The position numbers and the translations under genes are program-made. DNA of 64,000 bases from Myrica gale. Lineage: Eukaryota; Streptophyta; Magnoliopsida; Fagales; Myricaceae. The notes under the pieces are model-generated. The model had not been told where the DNA came from. It ran no database searches and worked only from the letters and a program-made list of their open reading frames with translations. The stretch covers positions 10,868,001-10,932,000 of the forward strand of contig OZ005615.1 in the NCBI GenBank assembly GCA_963930655.1, written 5' to 3'. This document shows, piece by piece, positions 23,008-33,309 of this stretch; the first letter of the stretch is position 1; every line of letters begins with the position of its first letter.

Positions 23008-23240
23008 AAACCCAGAATTTATAGTGTTCAAATCCATTTTGTGCACGACTTTTAGAGGGTAGTCAAAAGGTGGATTAGCTTTAACTTGAGATCAATTGAT
23101 TCTTGAATGAAATTACACAAATTATTTACTATTGAAATGAAGGTCATTTAAGAAAGGCGACTTTTGGCAAAGCAACTTAGGCCTTCAAAAGGCTGTGGGC
23201 AATATATATAATCGAATGCAAAAACAGTAACAAACGAAAA
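23008..23240 (-). repeat. flank-only duplicate of the cysteine-rich gene promoter
   Basis: Matches 22175-22365 nearly base for base (AATTTATAGTGT, GTGCACGACTTTT, TTGAGATCAATTGATTCTTG, ACTTTTGGCAAAGC) but has no coding exon. The copy break lies at the MITE, just where the 5' leader ends. Confidence 0.7.
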
Positions 23241-23443
23241 TTAATTGTTAATTGTGGCTCTGTACAATATATAAACAATGAAACGTTTAGTGTAAAAATA
23301 TTAGTAATATGTGGCTTTGATTAGAGGTTAGTACTAAAGATTCGATATTGTTCTTCCATGATAGTTCAATTATTAAACAACTTATAAGAGAATTACCAAA
23401 ATTAGTGTTTTATGATTTTCCATTCTGAATAATATGGAAGGAC

Positions 23444-23912
23444 CAGGGTCGGCTCAAATAAAATGGAGGCCTAAGGCAAAATAAATTAATAGGCTTTTAT
23501 ATAAAATTTAATATAAAATATTTAAAATTATCTGAAAATTATTAAATTTAATATAAAATATTAAAGACCCATTAATTATTTTTTATGAGGCCATCATACA
23601 TGACATTAAGGCCCCATGACTAGAACAATTAAGAAATTTATAAGATATTTTTTCTCTTTGAGCAAAGTTCAGAAATATCTAAAAAATAATTAGAAAGTCT
23701 GAAAGAAATATATATGTCCACTTATGATAAAAAAATATATGAAAAGATTGCATTTTGTCTTTTTTTTATTAACTCAGTTGTCTTTTTATTTTTGGGTCAT
23801 CTACTACACACAAAAAAAAATATAAAAAAATTTTGTTTAGTCTTTACGGGGCCTTGCTCAGGGTGAGGCCTTAGGCCACCGCCTAACTTGCCTTACCCTT
23901 GAGCCGGCCCTG
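23444..23912. mobile_element. hAT-like MITE, CAGGGCCGGC family, copy 3
   Basis: 469 bp, CAGGGTCGGCTCAA to TTGAGCCGGCCCTG, with a perfect 8-bp TSD GGAAGGAC (23436-23443, 23913-23920). Internally it is the reverse complement of copy 1 (4980-5443) over its length, for example GGCCTTAGGCCACCG against CGGTGGCCTAAGGCC. Confidence 0.93.
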
Positions 23913-23920
23913 GGAAGGAC

Positions 23921-25073
23921 CATTACAGTTTCATAGATGATTTTGTCCTAGATGAAGTCCTTAATTTGTTTCTCAAGGCTGTTAGAAAAATCTAATTATG
24001 TGTTGATAAAGTAGGGTCCGATAACAGTAAGCACTAAGCAAGGACGAAGTTAGGAATATACTATTGGAAAACCAATTACAATTTTTTTTTCTAAGTGAAA
24101 AGCCAATTACATGACATCATATTTTTCGAAGGTAAAAATGAAGAGAATTAAAAAAAAAATTGTCAAAAAAACCATTAAAAAGTTCTAAAACATAGGCTGA
24201 TTTTTTACACTGGGAATTGGGGGTCCACGGCCCGGCCCCCATTTGCCTCCCTTGGCTTCATCTTTGACCTTAGGGATCTTTCACGGATCTCAATTTTGAA
24301 ACCTCTTAGGCGTTACTAATTATTTAGAGATACCTCTAGCTCTTCTGAGTAATTATCCAATTTGTCTAGGACGAGGGGAACTACTACACAAGCGGCAGAA
24401 ATTAGTTGGGCGAAACTCAGATTACTTTTGTCATTAAAACAAAGGGGTCACATTACGTCCCCAAATTACCAAATAAATCTCAAACATGAGTCTCAACTAC
24501 ATCTTTTGTTAAATAAATCAAAATCATTTGTTAAAAGAACTTAAAAAAATTATAAGTCACATGATTTTAATTTTTGGGTGACGCGTGTAAACTTATGATT
24601 GGAATTGATCACGTGTGAACCATTAATTTTGAGAATAAAATTTTGAAGAGGACTTATTTGACAAAAAATTATAAACTTAGGGACCTCTATGATCAAGTTG
24701 AAAATCAAAACATGATTTGTTAAAAAGATCAAAATCTAGGGATAAAAGCAGTAATTAACCATTTTAATTAATAGAAGACTAGACCCAGCATTAGAAGAAA
24801 TAAGAGAAGCATTTTAGTATTCAGGTTAATTAGGATATACGCCTTATATTAATTGGTTCCATTATGTTATTCCACATGCTTAAATAATATTTATTTATAA
24901 GAGTTCAAACACTAGATCTTCACTTTGATATCAGGTTTAATTAACATTTATGCCACATGCTTAATTAAATTGACAGGAACAGAAAATTTTAATCCTTTAA
25001 TTTGTATTTCTGTCCTTTTTATGCATGATAAAACAGTACTTTCGGTATTGTATGTGCTAGAAACTCATGTTTC
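23921..25073. other. spacer, no gene seen
   Basis: AT-rich, with only short ORFs. It may include the 3' untranslated region of the gene ending at 25074. Confidence 0.3.
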
Positions 25074-25621
25074 TTAAAAAGAAGAAGATATTTTTAAGTT
25101 TTCTGCAGAGGAATAATAAAATTAATTAATGATATTGAATGCATGAATGCCGACGAAGAAAGGGAGATCTTCTTACCCAACTCATAATCAGTGCTTATGG
25201 ACTCCGAACAGCGGAGAGTACAATCATAGGTAGAGTCTTGCAGGAAAGGGGAACCACACCTGTTTTTCACACAATCTCCAAAACAATATGCAAACCCTCC
25301 ATCACCATGAATGACTTGATGTTTTTTGAAGCAAATTACGGCACAGTCACCGACGCATTTTGCTGCTTTTAACTTCTCAAATCTATCAAGAGGAAGAGAA
25401 GACGAAATGCCAGGGCCAGGAAGATGGAAGGGAGGGACAGGGGCTGGTGTGGGAGAAAGGAGGCCGTGAGTGGAAAATTGGGAGTGAAGCAGAGAAGGAG
25501 AAGGATGGCGATGGAGAATGGGAGGGATGTTTTCCTGGGTTTGTGCGACAACAAGTTCAGACGTAATAATCAACACCATTATCACCGCCACCAAAACCCT
25601 CATTGCAGTATTTCCAGCCAT
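25074..25621 (-). CDS. secreted eight-cysteine protein (copy C, intact), thionin-like layout
   Basis: The ATG at 25619-25621 opens a signal peptide (residues 1-26, ending VVA). A proline/histidine-rich linker (about residues 30-75) and then an eight-cysteine domain follow: C-x3-C-x3-C, C-x3-C-x4-C, C-x3-C. This arrangement resembles plant thionin-like or other small cysteine-rich secreted proteins; the exact family is not established. The open frame runs on past YELG, but a good splice donor (TTGG|GTAAGA, exon end 25177) coincides with that of copy B. A likely acceptor (CTCTGCAG) ends at 25103 and gives a short last exon, 25102-25074. Total about 157 residues. Exon 2 is an inference. The other copies in the window are broken, so this is probably the functional member. 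Confidence 0.65.
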
Positions 25622-25677
25622 TGCTTCCCTTCCTTTGAATTTCGTAATTTAGAAGTTAGAAAATAAAAAAGGCATTA

Positions 25678-25683
25678 TTTATA
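25678..25683 (-). promoter_or_regulatory. TATA box of copy C
   Basis: TATAAA on the minus strand, about 57 bp upstream of the ATG. The family block GTGCATGACTTTTGGGAG lies just beyond (25701-25718), and a GCAACTTTTGGCA block lies near 25775. Confidence 0.6.
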
Positions 25684-25799
25684 AGTTGCAGATCCTCTCC
25701 GTGCATGACTTTTGGGAGTATTTCAAGAGTTTTTTTTTTTTTTGGAAAAAGTTGCTTAAGAAATGCAACTTTTGGCATATAAGTTAAAACCATGTCTCT

Positions 25800-26689
25800 T
25801 TGATATGAGAGATGGCAAAAGTTATCACGTAATTAATTTCGTGGAATTTCTTCATTTGTTTATAGTGGTCACGGGAGTTCATTAAAATCATATCTAATTA
25901 TTAAAAGCGTATCTCATTAGACGAATAGGTGCTACGCAAGCAAAAAAGGGAGTTTATTTAAGTATATTGGCTAAGTTAGAGTGACATGATCAAAAGGGGC
26001 ATGGAAAATATAGAATAAAAGCGCCAGTTTATAAAATATGCGAAGACATATATAATAATAATATAATGGGTAGCGTTACATATGAAGGTTTCCAATTGAA
26101 AAGCTAATAAAAAAAATTACGGGTTGAATTAGAAAGATAATCCAAATAGAGTGCATAGAGATAATCTTCGTTTTGAGGGGGTAATTATGGGATCATTCTT
26201 TTTCGTACATTTGTAATTGGGTTAAATTAACTGAGACGCCACAGTACATTTGCTAATTAACGCTCTTTTCTCAAATCTTTACAAAGTTTTTTCACTGTAT
26301 TTCCATTAACACCCTTATAAATTATATACAGTCTTTTATTCCAATGGAACTCTCTCATCTGTCCTCTCTCGCATTTTTCAAGATATAGGACAAACCCATA
26401 ATCTCCTGTATTTATACTGTTGGTATGTTTCGACTGTTTAAGCACTTTATAAGATAGTTTTCCCTTTTGGGCTTAGTATACGTCAATTTTTCGGCCCATA
26501 TGCTATTGGTCACCCAAAATTGACGGGCTAAACTAAGCCCGGTCGATGACTTGTCCTGACCTATGGACAAACATATTTGTATAAATGGTCCTTCTGGATT
26601 AGCTGTTTGTAGAATAATTGAATTTTCGTTTCTGCTTAGAAAAAAAAAAAGAATTTTCATTTGTCTGTTTATTTATTTATTCTTCCATT
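25800..26689. other. spacer, no gene seen
   Basis: AT-rich; two short minus-strand ORFs at 26257-26660 show no recognisable features. Confidence 0.3.
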
Positions 26690-27110
26690 TGCGCACCGGA
26701 ATCTTAAATTAGTACGGTACCCGCTTTTGCAAGGCATAGCCAAGGGAACAAAAAATGCTTCGACGGATTTCAGCGCCTGTAAGTGGAGCAAATGCAAAGT
26801 GCATACGAATTCAGCCACTTATGCTTAGTAGATCATTAACTTATTTGCAGGATTCTATGGAGACAGGACATGAACTCTGTTGGTTATTTCTCCAACTGCA
26901 CGCGCGAGTCTTGTGACGTAGCATGTTATCTTAAGGTGGCATTGAGGAGATCAATAATTTTGTTAGAATTTAGAATGATCACATCATAATAAATGATCCT
27001 TCTAAATCCAACAGATCTAACCTCGTTCGACACTGATCATCCGATCGACGACCACATTATTTGAAACTTTCACTGGTGTGAAGTATTACATTATTTTGTA
27101 GTCAGTTCTT
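26690..27110 (-). repeat. flank-only remnant of the cysteine-rich unit (copy D)
   Basis: Shares with 7430-7790, in the same order: GAATCTTAAATTAGTA, ATTTGCAGGATTCT, CTCTGTTGGTTATTTCTCC, and GACCACATTATTTGAAACTTTCACTGGTGTGAAG-type sequence near 27050-27090 (matching GGCCACATTATTCAAAAG...GAAGTATTACAT). No exon is left. Confidence 0.55.
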
Positions 27111-27941
27111 ATCTTGTTACATACACCAGTATATATGCTTAATTTACTTTATATATATATATATTATATACCATGGTGGAACGAGAGGGCGGTCGATACC
27201 CATTCGTCCGCCCAAAACAAACTTTTATATGTAATTTAATTTTATTTTATTTTATTTTTATCATTAGTTGACTTGGGCCCGATACCCATCAGGCCCAGGC
27301 CAACTAGAGTTTTCTATTGGGCGGGGATGTCAATAGGGAAATATCATATATTTTTTGAACTTGAACTGGAAATGAGACATTTTTTGTTTGGCATTGATAT
27401 TGCGATTTGCGAGTCCTCGGACTTGGGATAACAATTCGTTTCGTTTATACCTGAACTGAACCCACACCGGAAGAGTATGCGGCCACTAGTGTCGGTTCTA
27501 AGGCCCAATACTAATAGTATACGCATTTGGGCACTTGCATTCAATTGATGTCGGACGGACGATCAGAAACATTATAAATGGGTCGGGCTAAACTTAATGA
27601 ACCGAACTATCTTAACTTATATGATTTCACAACCCAAGCCTAGCTACTTCGACACCTCTTATCATTGTTCTCTACAATCACAAAGATTTTTTATTTTTTT
27701 AAGTCTTATGTTCTACGACTCAATTTAAATGTAATATATCAATTAAATTGAAAAGGGACATTCTGAAACTATTGATTTCAAATTTTAAGTTTTCCTCTAG
27801 TATGAAGTAGTATTAGCAAGCTTTCATGTCTTTGATTTCTTACGCGATCTCTCTCCCCCTCTCTCACAATTTCTTATTTCTCAGCCGTGGCCCAGCCGCC
27901 GTTCAATCGCCGCTCGTTGCCCCACCGCAGTTGCCGGTATA

Positions 27942-27982
<41 letters not shown>

Positions 27983-29577
27983 TGTGTATACCTGCGAGTC
28001 TGCGACGATTATCGTAGTCTTGACTTTTGATTTCATTTTCCTTTTCTTTTCCAATTTTTCAATTTGTCTTTTTTTTTTGGATTCTCATATCTGTCTCTGC
28101 TAGCGGTCAAAGATAGTCTCTAGGAAGGGATTGGTGAGTTTTCGTTCCCTTTTTCGGTTATTTTGTTTTAATAGTTTAGGATTTTAGGCAATTAGGTAAA
28201 AAAATTGAGTTTTATGTAAAACGGATTTTTCTATAATTTTTATTGGGTTATTGGTTGATGGGTTTGTAATTTCAATTTATCTATTAATATATTATTTGCT
28301 GTGAATTTTTCCACCAAGAAGTTTTCTTGGTGAGTTAGTGTTTTTTTTGTTCATATTGCATGTGCTAGCTCATCTTTGGACATATATTTGGTGATTTCAC
28401 CTCTCAATTGGTATTTTAATTTATGAAATTCCCCATGAACTATCAAGATATTTGTTATTGAGGGACTTGGGGAAAGCAATTTCTTCTTGATCAATGCTGC
28501 CAAGCAAAATACACAAGTAAAAATTGAAGCTTCTCTACCCTGATGGACTCGAGAATAGAAGGAAAGTTGAAAAAATTGGTGCCGTTAAAGAACAACCGGT
28601 ATATGATTTTTCACCAGAGTATTATGTAAAATTGTAGGATACAATTGTCACCTTTCAGTTGCACTATATAGTACGGTACATGTATTCTAATATTTTTAAT
28701 ACTTTTATTCCTTAATTTTCAACATTGTAACTCTAAGACAATTTTTTGTATTACGAAAAAAAAATATTGTCATTTCGCCTTTAAAATTCGACACCCATAA
28801 ATTTCAATCATGGTTCCGCCACTGTGTGTATATATATATATATATATGGATTTCAAATTTACTAGCGGCGAGAGCCACTTGCACCGGAGATATATAAGCT
28901 TACCGTATGTCATCTTAAGTTTAATGTTTTTGGAAGATGATCTCTCATTCGAGGTGGAAGTTCTCTACCGCTTTCTTTCCTGTTATCATGCACCAAATCT
29001 TTGAGAGAAATTTGGGTGATGTACTCGTTTATGGAATTCAGGATTTCATTGACACGCTTTGGTGTGTTAAAAAAAAAAACTGATCGAGAAGGATGATTTT
29101 ATATTTTTTGTTTTTGTTTTAATATAAAATGAATTACGCACGGTGTTGTTCTTGGTTCGCATTCAATTATTCAATTATATTCTATTTGTCAAATCTGGCA
29201 CGTAGAACTAGCCGACATGTGCTAGCTAGCTAGTGCTTTAAACTTTTTTATTGAATATTATTGACTCTGAAAAAGCTAGCTAGAAAGATAATTTCAAACC
29301 AAATTAAATTTATTAAAATGTCATAATTAAACTATAGTGTTTTATAAATTATTAGCATTAATTTTAAGACATCGTTGAATGCATGCCCCGATATTTGACA
29401 TAGAGCCACCTTTAGCTGGCCGTATATTTTTAAGGTACATCTCTTAAAAATAAGCAACCCAATATATGGGTAGTCTATGATCCAACATGATCATTATATG
29501 ATTGTTTGGAGAACAATGCTCCTTATCACAAAAAATAACGCTAATACGTACAAAGGAAGGAGACATTATATACTGTC
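27111..29577. other. unassigned region with a (TC)n tract
   Basis: Includes a TA run near 27151, a GC-richer patch near 27885-27945 (CCGTGGCCCAGCCGCCG) followed by a TC microsatellite at about 27944-27981, and AT-rich sequence. The patch plus TC tract looks like a plant 5' leader, and a GTGAGT donor-like site follows at about 28132. No coding exon could be linked to it, so no gene is called. Confidence 0.3.
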
Positions 29578-29643
29578 AGATTTTAGATATGGTCACTTGC
29601 TATATATATATACACACACGCAAGTGACCATGTATGCAAATCT
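29578..29643. repeat. short hairpin with 23-nt arms
   Basis: The arm at 29578-29600, ending ATGGTCACTTGC, pairs with 29620-29643, starting GCAAGTGACCAT. The loop is about 19 nt of TA/CA repeat. The outer arm has a few mismatches. It could be a tiny MITE relic or a small-RNA precursor; nothing more can be said from sequence. Confidence 0.5.
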
Positions 29644-29729
29644 AAGATCATATATTCTTACACAGTATAACAGATACAGCGGGAACGACTGAAAATAGTC
29701 ATGCTACATTTTCCGCGTATTGGTCGTAT

Positions 29730-29830
29730 CACTACAACAATTTTCACCTTCAGTGACGAAAATCTTCATCGCTAAAGATAGGAATTTCGTCGGCGAAATT
29801 TTTTAGATTATCGAACAAATCTTTGTTTAA
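29730..29830 (+). mobile_element. CACTA-type element terminus (fragment)
   Basis: CACTACAACAATTTTC followed by subterminal repeats (TTCAGTGACGAAAAT, TTTCGTCGGCGAAAT) is the typical end of a plant En/Spm (CACTA) element. The other end is not seen. It is cut off before the duplicated block that starts at 29914. Confidence 0.6.
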
Positions 29831-29913
29831 GGCTGATTTTCTAAGTGGACAGTTTTAGGACTCCTGATCTTTGGTATATTTAAAGGAATTCGATGCATAA
29901 AATAGCCTCATTA

Positions 29914-32900
29914 CGTCCTAGATATTACAGAAAATGACCTTATGATCTCACTGGACCCGATTCAGTTTATTTTTGATGTCTGATTTGGACCTAGAGCTTA
30001 CGACCAGACTACCAGTAGGGCATGAGTCGTGACCTCCTAATTAAACTAATCAGGCATCTACAACAAAAAACAAAAAACTAATCAGTCCTTTTTTGAAAAG
30101 TTGTGGATCGACCGGTGCAAAGTCGTAGGAGTCAAAACATATTGGCGAGTGTTGGAATTTAACATGGAGGGTAAGATCATGAACCCGCACCACAAGATTG
30201 GGATTCGGTTCGCTTAGCTTTCATTACTTAAACAGTTAATATCTAGAGGCAGATAAGTTTTTTTTTTTAATCAAAACATTTCCTCTTTTATTCCATAAAA
30301 CAGTAAGCAAAGCACAAACAAAAACCAAACCAGTCACGGAGTTTCAAACTCCTACAATCAGGATATCTTCGAATCTAAATGCTCAGATCAAAGGGGTAGA
30401 CGTTACTTGCATGCATGTTCAATGATGCACATCCCGGCAAACTCTTATTTCACAAATTTTGACCGACATATATCTTCTCTAATGTTCTCAAAAATCAAGT
30501 ATAGATTTGATAACTGACCTACTCATACAGAGAAAGAAAAGATAAATGCAGTGTATAATTAAAATATAATGTAGAAAGAAGAGACAAATATATATATAAG
30601 CGGTTCGGTTTAGAAGTCTTACGTCACTATAAAAGCCCTTTATATCTATATTTTGTATTATAAGTCTATATAGATTGCAAGTCGAAGATTTCTATTTATA
30701 AAGAATATACAAAACATAGTAAAAAATATATTTCTACATTTAAATTTGAATCTTTTTATATTGTTTATTTTTCAAAATTTTACTATTACTTTTATCACTC
30801 ATTCACCTATTTTAATACTACCAAGTTTTTAGCACTAACACAAAATTTTACTAAAATTTTGAAAACAAACCGCATGTAAGATTTTAACAATATCTAATGT
30901 TAAAACTAAATCTCTAATATCGATAATCAACTAGCTAGATATCTAAAATCAATGATATGATCTGAAATTGATCATATGATATTATCTTTAACTTAAAGAA
31001 ATTAAAGGATGAAAATCTGTTACCTATGATCATTCATAAAATCTTTTACAACAACGCATTGGCCAAAGACGAATCTGTTACCTATGATCTCATAGGGTCA
31101 ATCTACAAGTTGAGTCTGAAAGTGTCACAGGCAACGAGTCAAATCAAGAATGCGTCCTCTCCATTGAGACCCACCGAGTGGATTCCCACCAGAACCCCAT
31201 CTATACAGTGAAAGATGAGTTTTTTTTTTTCTCCTAAGCGGTGAAAGATGAGTTTAATATCCACTCGACCTGCCAAAACCAAATTTTGGTGGTTGACCCC
31301 AGTGCACCATAGACTTGCCTATGCTATATATCTAATGCACGACTGACATCTGCCCTTCTGCTCTTTTAGCAGTAACATCATAGCATGCTCATTGTGGTGA
31401 TCGGCTCTGCACTGGAGTATATTTCTTCTTTCTGGTAGTCTTTGGGTGCCAAATTATGTCCGTTTTTCAAGATTTCGAACTTTTGGAAAGAAATGAGAAT
31501 ATGGTGATACTGACTCGCAACTGGCAATAGCCAATGAGCTATGGCTCAAATGGCATTTCCTCCTCTATGGAGGGTCCTGAACTGGGGTTCAAAACCCCCC
31601 ACCCCCACCCCTCAGGCACAAGCCTGATTTACCTAGAAAAAAAAAAGACTCGCAACTGGCAATAGAAAAGTAGAGAACAATCAAACAGGAAAGCGTGTGC
31701 AAGGCATGCCGTGCAAAACATACATAGATGATTCATGCAGATGCAAAACAAGTAAAAGAGGAAAGGAAACCAATACAATAAAACAAACAAAAGCACCAAC
31801 CCAAAATTAGTTGAACATTCAAAATGCAGGCTTCTAATTTATGATGAGTGTCTGCAATTGCATCTATTTAAAATAGGAGCGCGCGCATATATATATATAT
31901 ATATATAAAAATAGGAGCACTTTATCACAGAACCAGCAAACCCAAAGAATTAAACACCAGTAAATATTTTGCCAACCTATCTTGAGGTTAAATACTGGCA
32001 AAATTTGCGTCTTTTTAATGGGTGTCTTATATATACATCCACATGTTAAACAATATTTATTTGTGTGCATAGATTGGAATTGGTGAGGAGACATATCAGC
32101 ATTTTCCATTAATTTGATGCCGTAATGAAATTCTTTTTAAGTTGTCAGAAGGAAACGTAGTTACGTAGGGATGAAAAATGTATTTCTTCCTCTATAAAAT
32201 ACATTTAAGGACCATGAATACTATAGCCACTAAAGGAAGAGGTCAAGAATTTAATACTGTATTACTAAAGCTATAGCGTCATTATATGTTATCCACGAAA
32301 TGGTCCATCTTGATTGTCAATACGCGGCTTGGTGTCATTCTCCAAAGCACTTTGGTGCTGGTTAATATCCAGCTGAAGCCCTGCAAGTTGAAGCCGAGTG
32401 TTATTAGAGGATGAAGAAAATAATGGTGAAAGGTGAGATGGCCTACTTGGAAGTTTGAACAGAGTCTGGCAGAGAGAAGGAAATGGCAGGAAAAATTGAG
32501 GAGTGTGAGGCGTGAAAAGATGGAGACGCGGTTGGCGCATTAATCATGGAGATTGGAGAGCTCCCCAGGAAAAGGTATGGTTAGTGCTGAGTGATGTTGT
32601 CAACACGCGTGCCTGATATAATCACTCTCGTCTCATGTGTAATTCTTTTTACTAGTGGAGGTAGGAAAATGGCCTCCCTCCACTAAAATTTCCAACTGAT
32701 CAAAGAGAAATGGACGATGAACCTTGTTTCACCTAGAGAGCAACTAGGCTAAATTCCCCATCATCGTAAGTGTAGGCATTCACATTTTGACGTTGAGATA
32801 GCTTGATTATCAGAAAACTGCTTTTTAAAAATGGTTGGGTGGGGAATGTTACAAGGAGTGAATTCCATAACGAAGTAAGAAAAACGTGACCCATGATAAG

Positions 32901-33309
32901 GAAGATTGGAGAATGATTTTTGTCATATATATAGAATTTAGACAACATAAGAACTGTGAAAAAACTTTCTTCTATATATCGAAAGTCTACGGTTATCGAT
33001 CACCCGCTCTTTCTGCCTAGCACAGAGTAAATAATAGTTTTACCGATCTCTTTTGAGATCCTTATTAGAATCTAGATACTTCTAGATTTATATATAATTC
33101 TCTAGAAGCTACAACTGTTATACTTGTATTGTTACGATGGTTAAGTTGTTTAGTTCTGTTATACAGAAAACTCATGTATATATAAACAACTGTTATCTCA
33201 TTAATAAAATACACGAGTAATTATTCATTTACAGTTTCAATATGGTATCAAAGGATTTTCTCTGAATTCCCAAACACTTCTGCAATCTTTCTTCTCTTCT
33301 CTTACTTTC
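29914..33309. repeat. segmental duplication, copy 2
   Basis: The second copy of the block at 13068-16441, same orientation. It carries a SINE (31531-31646) absent from copy 1 and lacks the PIF-like MITE of copy 1. It has about 50 extra bases near 32685-32735 relative to copy 1. Its right end runs into the complete 5' LTR and leader of copia 2, so the copy-1 remnant at 16208 derives from here or from a common source. Confidence 0.9.
31531..31646 (+). mobile_element. tRNA-derived SINE with 19-bp TSD
   Basis: A 116-bp body with a pol III A box (TGGCTCAAATGG, 31542-31553) and B box (GGTTCAAAACC, 31586-31596) at tRNA-like spacing, ending in a run of ten A. It is flanked by the perfect 19-bp repeat GACTCGCAACTGGCAATAG (31512-31530, 31647-31665). 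The paralogous block has this sequence once, at about 14884-14902, which is the pre-insertion site. It shares start (CCAATGAGCT) and end (GCCTGATTTACCTAGAA) features with the element at 57766-57865. Confidence 0.92.

Noticed and set aside
27983..28832. Possible hAT element ending CATGGTTCCGCCACTG with TGTGTATA on both sides
   Set aside because: The right end resembles a hAT terminus (complement of CAGTGGCGGA), but the left end does not match and the 8-mer is low-complexity, so the TSD may be chance.
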